22,264 bases of DNA from Neolecta irregularis DAH-3. Lineage: Eukaryota > Ascomycota > Neolectomycetes > Neolectales > Neolectaceae. Positions 9,744-22,010 of this stretch are shown in pieces. The notes beneath the pieces were generated by a model. That model worked only from the letters and a program-made list of their open reading frames with translations. It was not told the origin of the DNA and did no database searches. The stretch is taken from assembly GCA_001929475.1 (NCBI GenBank), contig LXFE01000511.1, forward strand, positions 1 through 22,264. The letters run 5' to 3'. The position numbers were made by a program, and so were the translations under genes. Within the stretch, counting starts at the first letter, position 1, and each line of letters starts with the position of its first letter.

Positions 9744-11143
9744 ATGGCCACCGCGTCTCGCCGATTACACCACGCTGACTCGGCCCTCTTCCGCCAATTC
9801 CCAGACGGCTTCGAAATCATACTGGGCCGCAATGTATGTCTGCCTCTAGCTCCTGCCCATTGATTTACCCAGGGCCACGATGCTGTCTACGGCCTTACTC
9901 CCGGAATTCCTCCCGCCTTCCGCAAACGCGATCTCATCCCCCAAACCCCTGCCAAAGCCGCATTTCCCAACAACATCAACAGCAGCAGCAGCAACATTGA
10001 TATCAAAAATAGCAACATCGACATCATCAGCAACAACAGCAACATTGATAGTGATATAAACGGTATCCAGGTCCCCGACTATCCTCTTGCAACTCCTTCC
10101 ATCATCCTTCCACAGATAGCGGGCTTCTCACCCAGCCTAGTCTATGGACACTCCCCTTCTCCAGCTGGCACTGGTCTCGACTCCGCAATTGACAGTCCCA
10201 ACTCTTCACTTCCTGAGCAATCCTATTCTTATACGTCAATTGCCTCCAACTACAGCCTCCAGGCTGCTTCCAATGGCTCACCCCAAAAAATCCGAAGTGT
10301 ATCCTCCAGCTCTCGCATACCTGTCTCTCGAGCATCCCCCATTCCCATTCCCGTAAAAATGCTGAACCGAACAATACCCTTGCATTTGACAGAGAAAGAT
10401 AGCGTTGTCAATGACATGCAACCGACCACAAGTCATGACAGACAATCGTCTACTAGCAGGCGACGGTCAGAGCCCGATCTGCATGTACAAGAGACCATTC
10501 CGATGATGAGAACAGTTGTCAGTCAAAGTCAGACCCGAGGTCGCCCGCGGCCACCGTCACCATCCACAGCCTGTAAGCTATCTCGTCGCATATCAAAGTC
10601 TATACCTTCGTTTTCACCTCGCAGGCCAAAAACTCCCACCGGCCCTCCACCTTGGCTTATTCCACAGCACTCACCACAATCACACCTCCCTCCCAACCAG
10701 CAGATTGTACCTACCGTTGCCCGCAGGCTCGAGGCGACGCGGATTGCTCAAATGTCGGAGGATGATCCAACCTTGGTACGGATCTGGGATCGATGCATGA
10801 ATCCTATGGTTGTGCAGCACTGTATTCCTCAACCGCAGTCAAAGCCTTCCACTCGGCCTCTGTCGAAAGAGACACAAAATCAAATCCTCGAAAAGCTGGT
10901 CTCTAGAGAACAAGTCTCTGCAACATCTATTGCTGTGCATATTCTCTAATCCCTACAGTGCTGATGTTACAGAATGAATTTCTTCCAACCTTTTCTGGAT
11001 CAGCGTCTGCGATGCCACCACAAAACACCATTGATGAAACAGGAACAGTCATGTTGAATCATAAGAGAAAGACGTTTATCAGTCCCACAGATGATATGGG
11101 AGTCAGAGGAACGCCGAGCCCTTGCTGTTGTGTGATCTCATAG
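9744..11143 (+). CDS. Ser/Pro-rich low-complexity protein with C-terminal CaaX box
   Basis: Exons 9744-9833, 9873-10934 and 10973-11143 join in phase 0 to 440 residues, with introns of 39 and 38 nt. The N-terminus (MATASRRLHHADSALFRQFP, then DGFEIILGRNGHDAVYGLTP) looks like a short ordered motif. The middle is disordered: an Asn/Ser/Ile/Asp stretch with repeated SNID units (about residues 53-80), a Ser/Pro-rich region, and a basic Pro-rich segment with SEPDLHV, RGRPRPPSPS and PSFSPRRPKTPTGPPP. A conserved-looking part follows (RRLEATRIAQMSEDDPTLV). The C-terminus is GTPSPCCCVIS: CVIS is a CaaX signal (X=Ser predicts farnesylation) with two adjacent cysteines available for palmitoylation. This predicts a membrane-tethered scaffold or adaptor; I do not recognise the family. 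The last intron is supported by the CaaX box appearing only after splicing. Confidence 0.75.
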
Positions 11144-11314
11144 GTCAATGGAAGGTGTTTCTCACAAAATATAACGCGGGGGCGACGCTGGACATATGGT
11201 TTGCACCGAACTGCATTCATACATGTGCTGTAGGACTATCTTGATTTGTTCACATGGAATATCTACATTTGCTTCATTGACTTTCTTCAAGGCGTTGAGG
11301 GCACTGGTTTTATG
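11144..11314. other. Short spacer between converging 3' ends
   Basis: 171 nt separate the stop codons of the CaaX gene and translin. No further gene is seen; both polyadenylation regions must lie here. Confidence 0.5.
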
Positions 11315-12264
11315 TTAGGCATGTTGGTTTTCGTCTAATTCTTCTACCTTTCGTTTGCTAGTATACTGTAAGGAAGGTTTTTCTAGCATACTTACCTTTG
11401 GTTTTTAATCAATCCACGGATAGTGAGATCATATACTACTAGAGCTTCTCAGGGCGATAGCTCTAGGGCACATACCTTCTTCAACCTTCTTTACATCATA
11501 TTTAATTGAATCAAACCGCCGACGAAGCGAATCATTCTTCAAGTTGAGTAAGGAGAACGCAGAATGCAGTTCTTTTACAAAGGTACTGATTTTGAGGGGC
11601 TTTTTGAAATCTTGCATGGTCACCGAGTTAACTGCGAGGCGGGACTGACTGTCAGCAGTGGACGAGACGAGGCGATGCCAATTCGTTGATCAGTGAAATG
11701 ATAGCGTGAAGATAATCCTCGACGCTTAAATGAAATTTGTCATCCTCGACGACGTCTGAAGGGACTAACTTGGAAAGGATCAAGGGATAGACATGGAGCG
11801 GCATACCTCCGAGTTCGCGACTCACTTGGTCCAAAGTTGCCAGTGCTTCATTCTCAAGATAAAACATCAGGATGACTGCGAAGGAAGCCTGTTGAATAGC
11901 GCGATTCCATGTGTCATAGTATCGATAATAAGGATAGCTTGCGGCAATATTTTCAAGTTCTTTAATCCTAGATTTCTGCTCGCAGAAAAGAGGATGGCTA
12001 AGGACACTCAATTCGGGAACTGAGATCAGCGGCTTCATTTATAATTTCGTGCAGTTAGGTGTGGAGTGAGCCTGTGCCAGAACTGAAAGGATAGAACGAG
12101 TGTCGCGATCCAGAGCCGTAACAGCCTTACGAAGATCCTAATAAAAGTGAGCTGCTTAACCCCTATAGGCTTACCTCACGGGCTTGCAAATCCAAGTCGA
12201 TATCCTGCTGGACCTTTTGAAAGATCTGGGGGTCGATGATAGGAGCAGAAGATATACTGGTCAT
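11315..12264 (-). CDS. TSN: Translin
   Basis: Translin forms an octameric RNA/ssDNA-binding complex and, with Trax, the C3PO endoribonuclease. Exons 12175-12264, 12053-12137, 11807-12019, 11679-11764, 11476-11644, 11396-11438 and 11315-11357 join to 242 residues (human is 228). Seen: DIDLDLQAREDLRKAVTALD, YYRYYDTWNRAIQQASFAVI, FHLSVEDYLHAIISLINELS and RLAVNSVTMQDFKKPLKIST. FSLLNLKNDSLRRRFDSIKY and DVKKVEEVVYDLTIRGLI complete the family core. Two of six introns appear to be GC-AG: 12020-12052 (T|GCACGA), whose length is a multiple of three and which removes an in-frame TAA, and 11645-11678 (G|GCATCG). Both are needed to keep the conserved frame. The short Lys/Glu tail after DLTIRGLI is typical. 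A Trax gene is not in the window. Confidence 0.93.
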
Positions 12265-12857
12265 GTCTGTAAAAGAAAATGGTAACGGGACTAGCACAAA
12301 CCATCAAATTCACCCTCCCAAGCTAGAAAAATACACCCAGAAATACCCGCCTAGCTTTAATTCTAATGCACAATGATACCTCCAACAAGAAGGCAGTTTC
12401 AACCCTCATGTAAAATATCTATCATGATGAATGTATTTGCCGAGATTTTTGTCCATTGCATCGATCCCCTCTTTCCACAACCTCAAGGGCCAGGCTTAAC
12501 TCACACTTGAATGGAAGAACAAAGGAATTGCGTGCACCGGGCTGTCAACGTTCCGATAATAATAAAGGAAAAAAATTCATTTCATAATTCTAAAATCGAC
12601 TTGTTGACAGCCGATTTCCCAAGAATTTTGGGATCTTTCAATTCTCCTCAAAGTACAATATCGAAAGAGGTATATGTCACAATCGCAGTCGTTTGCTTGA
12701 GAGGAATTGCCCATAAGGACATGGTTATCGCAATGTAAATATCATTCAACTAGTATGTACCTTGCACAGGAGATGTCACCAAAGAGTACGATCGTTCGTT
12801 TACATGAAAGAGAAGCTGAACGAACACTGACGAAAATATGTAGACTAAAGAAAAGTG
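12265..12857. other. Spacer: translin promoter and 3' region of the EF-1alpha paralog
   Basis: 593 nt of AT-rich sequence. A plus-strand open frame of 75 codons at 12511-12738 has no recognisable motif, and its composition is like the surrounding AT-rich DNA, so it is not called as a gene. No RNA gene was seen. Confidence 0.5.
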
Positions 12858-14471
12858 TTACTTTTTGCCTGATGCTTTTTGAGCAGATTTGGTAACCTTC
12901 CCAGCAACTTTATCTGCTTTGACAACCGACTTGACGACACCGACAGCAACAGTCTGTGTGGGTTAACGAGCGGCAAACATGCAAGGATATATACTTGTCT
13001 CATATCCCGGACAGCAAATCGACCAAGAGGAGGATAGTCCGTGAACGCTTCACAACACATCGGCTTGGAGGGAACAAGCTTGGCAATGCATGCCTCTGTA
13101 GTCTTGACAGACAGAGGCTTTATTTCGAGTATTTTTCCACTTCGTCGATCGATCTTCTCAATGAGCTCGGCGAATTTGCAAGCAATGTGGCAGGTATGGC
13201 AGTCGAGAACTGGCGCATACCCGACACTAATTTGACCTGGGTGATTGAGAATAATGACTTGGGCATTGAAAGATTCAACTGACTTGGGTGGATCGATCTT
13301 GGCCTCTCCGCAAACATATCCACGTCGAAGATCCTGTACTGCAACGTTCTTAATGTTAAATCCAACGTTGTCGCCTGGTACGGCTTTAGCAAGTTGCTCA
13401 TGGTGCATTTCTACTGATTTGACTTCAGTGGTGATGCCAGATGGTGCAAAAGTGACAATCATACCGGCGCTGATACAACCACTTAAAAAATCAATCAAGT
13501 CTGACAGAGAAAAGTTACGATTCGACTCTGCCGACGGGAACAGTTCCAATACCACCAATCTTGTACACGTCTTGAAGAGGCAATCGAAGAGGTTTTTCGA
13601 CAGCTCGAATGGGTACTTCAAAAGCATCGATGGCATCGATAAGAGTCATGCCGGTGATTGTATTACCACTCGAGGTTTCCTTTTTCCAGCCAGTGTACCA
13701 AGGCATGTTTTTTGAAGGCTGTACCATGTTGTCACCCTGCCATCCCGAAATAGGGACAAAACAGACTTTTTTAATTGGATATCCGACTGACTGGATCAGT
13801 GACAAGAAAAGATAATTGTTGTACCCTTCTTGACGAAGTGGCCGGTTTCTTTCACGATTTCTTCGAAACGAGCTTCAGAATAATTGACACTATCCATCTT
13901 GTTGACAGCAACAATGAGTTGTTTAACCCCAAGAGTGTAAGCAAGAAGAATATGCTCTTTGGTTTGTCCATTTTCAGCAAGACCGGCTTCGAAGCCGCCA
14001 ACAGATGCATCAACTATGAGGATAGCCGCATCGGCTTGCGATGTTCCTGTGGTATGTCAGACAGAAGGACTTATTTCCTGATACCAGTAATCATGTTCTT
14101 GATGAAATCTCGATGACCTGGAGCATCGATGACAGTTACAACGCACTTTGGGGTTTCGAATTTCCACAGAGCAATATCGATAGTGATACCACGTTCTCGT
14201 TCCGCCTTGAGTTTGTCAAGAACCCAGGCATACCTGGTTGGTAAGAACACTTGATATAAGGCAAAATATACTTGAAAGAACCCTTTCCAAGATCATTAGC
14301 TTCCTTCTCAAATTTCTCAATGACTCGCTTGTCGACACCACCACATTGCTGTCTTTTAGAGTACCGAAAACTGTGGGGACACACATAGATTAAATTCCCA
14401 GTTGATGTCGATTTCCCTGAATCGACATGACCGATTACTACAATGTTGATGTGAATTTTTTCTTTACCCAT
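12858..14471 (-). CDS. Diverged but intact EF-1alpha paralog
   Basis: Exons 14385-14471, 14272-14348, 14085-14233, 13825-14046, 13519-13786, 12995-13481 and 12858-12953 join to 461 residues, normal for eEF1A. GTPase motifs are intact: GHVDSGKS (G1), DAPGH (G3), NKMD (G4). Domains 2 and 3 are complete ([50 protein letters not shown]). All six introns occupy the same positions as in the copy at 20307. Divergent sites include [13 protein letters not shown] where the other copy has [33 protein letters not shown] and a rewritten segment [20 protein letters not shown] are also changed. Changes are scattered rather than disruptive, so it looks translated, not a pseudogene. It may be a condition-specific elongation factor or have another role. 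Confidence 0.9.
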
Positions 14472-14525
14472 GGCAGAAAGTCGATATCTAGGACAGTATA
14501 AGCAAGAGCGGAACGCTATGTTTTG

Positions 14526-14575
14526 CGGTGTTGCAGACAAGAGAAAAGAATGAGCAGTCACAAGAGGATTTATAG
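14526..14575 (-). promoter_or_regulatory. Promoter and leader of the EF-1alpha paralog
   Basis: On the minus strand a TATA box CTATAAAT (14568-14575) is followed by a CT-rich stretch and then CTTGTCTGCAACACCG (14526-14541). The leader of the other EF-1alpha gene has CTTGTCTTGCAACACCG at 20186-20202, about 30 nt downstream of its own TATA box, so the two promoters are homologous. Confidence 0.7.
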
Positions 14576-14709
14576 TGCATTGCCATAGCCGGACACGACA
14601 AAACAGGGACGTACTAGCACTAGACTCAACAGAAACAGGTTCCAGGGTGCTCTGCCCTTTCAAACAGTGCCTATCAACTCCTTGCAGCACCAGAAGCCCA
14701 TCACATACA

Positions 14710-17590
14710 TCAACCCAGTAGAGTCTTTGGAAATCCGGCAAAATCAATCTGTTCACTGACATCACCAATGGCATCTTTAAAGTACGTGATTTTCAGGCGT
14801 AACCGTATGTTTGCCTGCTATATCAGCTAAAAGTCGACAATCGGAATCGGTTACCCCCAGACCAGCCGTAATTCGCATCACTTGATTGGCCTCCTCTCCC
14901 CCTTTTAAAGTCGGAGCTGATATAGGTTGTAATTGAAGTTTTTGAGTTTTCGGAACCGCGGCTTGGAGACTGATCTTATCGATCGACGCAATGGGATCCT
15001 CATTCCGAAACCGAGCAGTGATGTCGACCACTCCGGGTGAATAAGAGTCACCTCGAACCGGTTGCAGGGTAATCTTGAACCCATTCTTGTGATACACAGT
15101 AAATTCCTCTACCCAATTAAATTCATTCCGAGACTGATATTACGGTAATTTGAACTGGAAGGGATTGCCCGTGATTGATCGGGTGAAAATGAAGCTCTAG
15201 GTGATCCATTACCATTACCGAAGAGCGCCATGATATCACCACTCTTGCTAGACTTTGAAGCATTATGTTGTCCAGAGTCTCCGAAAATATCGGACAGTAA
15301 ATCCGCATTCGCATGGCTATCGGCCGGTTTCGAATATGTAACATCGTTTATACCCATAAGATCAAGCAAAAGCTATCGAAATTAGACAATCAAGGAGGGG
15401 GATGTGCATACATCTTGACCGGCATTACTTTTTCTCAATTGTCCTCTAGTTTTCTTCGCCTGTGTACGGATTGCCGGACCAAGGACGCGACTGTCTTCAT
15501 GGATTTCCGGAGGAGGCATGCGCTCTAAAACACCGGTCCGTATACTATCGTGATCGAAAAGTTTACCGTATTCGACAGATCTTTGTTGGATTTCTATGTC
15601 AATACTGGTAGCGTAACGAGAAACGATTTCCCTAATTCGATTGATCAAAGACTTAGTGGTTATACGAGCAGTGAATTTCATCAAAGCTGTAATTGCGTAC
15701 TCCGAAACCGCCTGCGTTGCATAGTTTCCTGAAAGTATGGTCTCGAGGAGATCCACGACCTCGGATGGCTGCACCTCCGAGTTCAGCCGCAGTAGAAAAT
15801 GATTAGTTGAACATACTTGATTAGCAGGCTCTCCTTCGTCAAATTGTCCTTCCTGTAACAAGAAATCCCCAAATTCGCCGATGATCCAAGTTGCCGCAAG
15901 TGTTAGCCCTTCCTGAGTAACATCCTCTTTAACAGCAGAGAAAAGCTTGTGAACAGCATAACTTTGGAGTTCTGGAGCAGTTCCAATAAGTCGCAGAAAG
16001 CTTGACAAAATCTGTTCTTTGACATAATTACCGGCCTGGCAGATCAAGTCACTATGAACCTGAGGGGATTACCAATTTGAGAACCCGCAGTACAGTATCC
16101 ACGTGCCACCGTTTGTTCGGTGCAAATCGGTCAGCAGCAATGCAAATTTGTGTTGTCATAGTAGGTTTGAACTCATTGTTGGCAACTTCAAGGAAAGCTA
16201 GCAACTCTCGTATTAAAACCCGAACATTACTCTCGTTGATCAGAGCGAAAGATAAATCCAAAGCCCTTCGACGAATTGAGATATCGGGATCACGTAAACA
16301 TTCCAAAATTGTGTTCCGATGACGTTGGACGGCCGTTGGTTCAATTGTTATTACTTTGCTGAGAGTGTTGAGCGCAACATATCTAATGATAAGAGTAAAT
16401 TTGACAGTTGAGGATATGCCTAATATTGTTGTCACGATTGGCGAGGAATTTTCCTAGAATATTCACACCAAGAACGCGCAGACCGCTATCTGCTTCAATA
16501 TCCAGTATTGTTAAAACAGTCTCATATAGAATAGAATTTCCAACATTTTTAGAAGCGTCAGTATTAGAAGCGACCTGAAGTAAGAGGTCAGTTCGTGAAT
16601 TGATGCACCTGAGCCAATATGTCATTCATTTGCTCACTGACATCGGGATCTCCAGCACCCAGTACTCGTAGAAATCCCAAAATTTTCACTTGTAGGAATG
16701 GGTCTGAAATGCCTGTAACATCGTGCTCGGGTGAATAACCAGAGCTCGAGAGCTGCTTTAGCAGTTTGACTAGAGTCATTGTTTGCTACAACATCAGAGA
16801 GAAGTATATCATCAATGTAAAACACACATCCTTGTACTGATCAATGACTTCAGAGTCGTTCAAACATATGTCAGTCGCTAGTGTGATTCCACAAGCCAAA
16901 ACCCCATGATCCCGATCTGATAAGAGCTGCTTCGACTTTACAAGGAAGATGTCTTGCAAATCGGGCACTTTCCGTATGATCCGCATTGCACATAAAGCCG
17001 CCTTTACATATCAATATCCTTAAGCCAGAAGATTCGTTGGCTCTACCTTCCTGCGAATGTACGCGCTTGAGGACAACAGCCGAACTACTTCCTGACATAA
17101 ATCACGAGCCATTTCAGCAGACGAAATATTCGCCAAAGTGCATAATGCCAGTCCTACTACGTACATGTTCGCATGATTGAGATCGCTAGTGGTTGAGCAC
17201 GATTACGAGAACAAAGACCCAGTTACTTCTTTAAAGAATTGGTGACTAGAGTGAGAACTTCCTGGTTTTCATCGAGAAGCAACATAGTTCCGAGATAACC
17301 CAATCGTTTATCCGCGAATCTGGGACTAGCGAGTAGCTTGAGACATTCTATCTGGCCAAAGTGCGTACGCTCTCCTAGGGTAAAGAGATATAATAGTTTG
17401 GCGACGTTGTTGCGACGGTAGCTGGAATCGGACGACTCCTCGCGCAGTGATGCGCGAATTGCAGCAGACTCCTTTTGGACGACAGCACGTTCATCGGCAG
17501 CAGTCTACGCCGCAATCAGCGCTTTTGGTGGGGCAGAAGCAGCACCTTCGCAGCACGGACTTGTTTAATAAAAGCCTTGAGCGAACTCAT
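14710..17590 (-). CDS. APL4: AP-1 complex gamma-adaptin, large subunit
   Basis: Clathrin adaptor subunit acting at the trans-Golgi and endosomes. Twelve exons join in phase to 815 residues (family about 820-860). Introns: 17505-17545, 17186-17226, 17002-17046, 16786-16827, 16575-16608, 16383-16419, 16036-16072, 15775-15816, 15373-15411, 15109-15143 and 14815-14854. Seen: N-terminal [20 protein letters not shown], helical-repeat trunk ([60 protein letters not shown]), then a hinge with a clathrin-box-like LLLDLMG and Ser/Gly-rich linker. The C-terminal gamma-ear is [20 protein letters not shown] to [17 protein letters not shown]. The sixth intron is GC-AG (AG|GCATAT), needed to read [12 protein letters not shown]. 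The last intron extends the ear past an apparent stop at 14777. It lies upstream of the EF-1alpha paralog on the same strand and is divergent from the acyltransferase. Confidence 0.95.
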
Positions 17591-18091
17591 GAGATAGATG
17601 CTGTCTCTGGGAAATTGTGGAGGTTTGGGAAAGTCCCGTGCAAAACCCGGTATCCTGCCATCTCTGCCTCCCGCAGAGCAATTGATTCATCAATTGATCT
17701 GTGGATTTCAGTAGGCAACGGGTTCTCATCCGTTCCATAACCCTCTTCAACGCCTCTCCCTTGATATCATCCTTGTTCATCTTCCTATCGTTCCAATTTG
17801 TAAAATTTAACGTGCCTTTCTATTTATTATTGTTGGTTAAATCTACTTGCAATAAACAAAGTCAATTGAATATCCATATCCAATCTGCGGTTGACAAAGT
17901 TATTGAGGTTACAAATCGAGTCCCTTGTATGAAACCCTGCGTCACAAGTATATGTTCTCCATACAATTCATTAACTTAATCAAGCCATGATCGCTAATAT
18001 TTGTTTCATCCAGATTTCGCGTCATTTCACCATTTAAGGGTTGAGGTTACCCTCTCTGTCAGCTGATAAATCCGAGGTATCGCCGCCCCGC
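17591..18091. promoter_or_regulatory. Divergent promoter region, AP-1 gamma / sterol acyltransferase
   Basis: 501 nt between divergent start codons. Its right half is AT-rich (17790-17990). Its left half carries minus-strand open frames next to the gamma-adaptin start, one ending in TGA that overlaps the gamma ATG (see findings). No clear TATA box or RNA gene was seen. Confidence 0.5.
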
Positions 18092-19808
18092 ATGGCTACC
18101 CAACACAAACCCAAAGTTCTTGCCAGTACAAGCAGAACGTCTAGCAATGATCGCCTATTCAAGGGCATAGATTTTGAGGCTCGGGACTCGCACTTTGACC
18201 GATGGCACAGCTCTACGAGGAATATACAGACTTACGAGGGGTTTTTTGTGCTGTTCTGGGTCGGTCTGACCATCATGATGTGTGTAACACTCAATGGGTC
18301 CCTCCTAATCTATCAGAATGACCACCGCAATGCACAACCTCAAAGAAACTGGCAAAATCTTTGGCGGATCCCTTTTCAGTCTCCTCTCGGATAAGCTTCT
18401 CGAGCTCGCGGTAGGCGACGGCATCATGGTCATCAGCGCTGGTTTCGTTGTTCTGGTGCAAAACATTGTCCAGAAGGGTTACATCTCATGGGACAAAACG
18501 GGTTACATACTACAACACTTTCTCCAACTTGTTTGGTTAGGGTGGTGGCTGTCATGGATATTCATGCACTCATGGGGGTGGACTCACAATGTAACATTCG
18601 TGCTTCATACGATTGTTCTTCTCATGAAGCTTCATTCCTACTCTTTGTATTTTCTTCAACTTTTGCAGAGCTAATAATTTAGCTACAATGGCCACTTATC
18701 GGCCGCAGAGTCGAGACTGAGGATGCTGTATGCGAAAGTCTCTGATGCCAAGGATGCTTCTAAGGAGGACCTTGAAGAAATTGAGATTTTGGATAGAGAG
18801 TTATCGTCACCGATTGGTGAACTCAGATATCCTGAAAATTTATCGATTGCTCGCTGGATAGATTATCTCATAGTGCCTTCCCTCGTTTATGCTCTCGATT
18901 GGCCTCGCACGGAACGGATACGTTGGTTCTATGTACTCGAAAAATCACTTGCAACGCTGGGCAGCATCTTTCTATTGTATATCGTTGCCGAACACTATAT
19001 GGTCCCTGTAATGCACACCGCCGCTCAAAGTCTCGTCCGTCAGGAGAACATTAGTGGCATCCTGATGACTGTTGCCGAAGGTATCACCTGGTTATTGTTT
19101 CCGTTTACTCTAGCAATATTATTGGTAAGTCTCGGTATTTCTAGTTTTTGGGCTAACATTGCAGGTCTTTTATATAGTATTCGAGGTGATGATTATATCA
19201 CGCGTATGCTTATCCTATAGTCAATATTGAACGTCTTTGCTGAAATCTCGAGGTTTGCTGATCGCCGTTTTTATGATGGTTCGCGTATTTTTAGTCTATC
19301 TTGCTAATTTGTAGATTGGTGGAATTCCCACACATGTAGTGCTTTCCTAGAATAGGAAACCTGACCAAATAGGGGCTGCTTTTGCTGTCAAGTGGAATAG
19401 GCCAGTACATTCGTTCTTACGGGTTCATGTGTACAATGCCTGTCAGCCGAAATTTTCACAATCGACAGCGACCTTTCTGACCTTTCTCATATCGTCAATT
19501 TTTCACGAGCTTGTACTGGGTAGTTGTTCCCCTGAATATTTCTAAGACATAGTTGTTATTTTCAGGAAGCTGAGATTTTACGGTTTCATCGCCCAGATGT
19601 TTCAGATACCATTAATACAGTTACAGCGCATCAAGTTGCTGCGTGATCATAAAGTATCCATCCCAGCTTTAGTATGTTCTAACTCTGAGACTACCGGGAA
19701 TGCAGTCTTCTGGATCGGTCTGATACTTGGATTGTCATCGGTATGACAGATATGCATTTATTCTCCAGCTAACAGTTTGAGATTTGTTCATTATATGTGC
19801 TTTTCTGA
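18092..19808 (+). CDS. Acyl-CoA:sterol O-acyltransferase (MBOAT family, Are1/Are2/ACAT-like)
   Basis: It esterifies sterols (ergosterol or intermediates) with fatty acyl-CoA in the ER for lipid-droplet storage. Ten exons: 18092-18279, 18317-18646, 18683-19124, 19165-19185, 19221-19278, 19315-19335, 19373-19519, 19553-19653, 19690-19740 and 19776-19808, giving about 463 residues. Seen: HSWGWTHNVTFVLHTIVLLM, KLHSYSFYNGHL, YPENLSIARWIDYLIVPSLV and WPRTERIRWFYVLEKSLATL. The MBOAT motif FYDDWWNS and the catalytic-His motif SSIFHELVLV are present, then KLRFYGFIAQMFQIPLIQLQ. All introns are 33-40 nt, with two exons of only 21 nt. The N-terminal region is shorter than in yeast Are proteins. The last exon (FEICSLYVLF then stop) is provisional; a further open stretch with IGPPFSFWVL at about 19879 could be an alternative end but would need an unusually long intron. 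Confidence 0.93.
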
Positions 19809-21916
<2,108 letters not shown>

Positions 21917-21962
21917 AGAATTTTGTGTATTGACCTGTCTATTGATCGATCTCTTGTTGTGA

Positions 21963-22010
21963 GTAGAGTGCGAACGTAGGATACCGACGTAGGAGACCGA
22001 CACACTCTAC
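21963..22010. repeat. Inverted repeat enclosing a 13-bp tandem duplication
   Basis: GTAGAGTG (21963-21970) is the exact reverse complement of CACTCTAC (22003-22010). Between them are two tandem 13-mers, cgtaggataccga (21975-21987) and cgtaggagaccga (21988-22000), differing at one base. The element lies between converging genes, and its right arm contains the stop codon of the minus-strand gene (22007-22009). Confidence 0.8.

Noticed and set aside
12511-12738. 75-codon plus-strand open frame between translin and the EF-1alpha paralog
   Set aside because: No motif, AT-driven composition and no splice or promoter support.
12858-14471. Calling the second EF-1alpha a pseudogene because the raw frame is broken six times
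   Set aside because: Every break coincides with a clean 36-41 nt intron shared in position with the other copy; the spliced frame is full length with all GTPase motifs.
14136-14774. Extended start of the EF-1alpha paralog at 14774
   Set aside because: The upstream part lies over the TATA box and leader and has no similarity; MGKEK at 14471 is the conserved start.
14777-14854. Gamma-adaptin ending at 14777
   Set aside because: Removing the intron 14815-14854 continues the ear domain to [13 protein letters not shown] and a stop at 14710, matching the family C-terminus.
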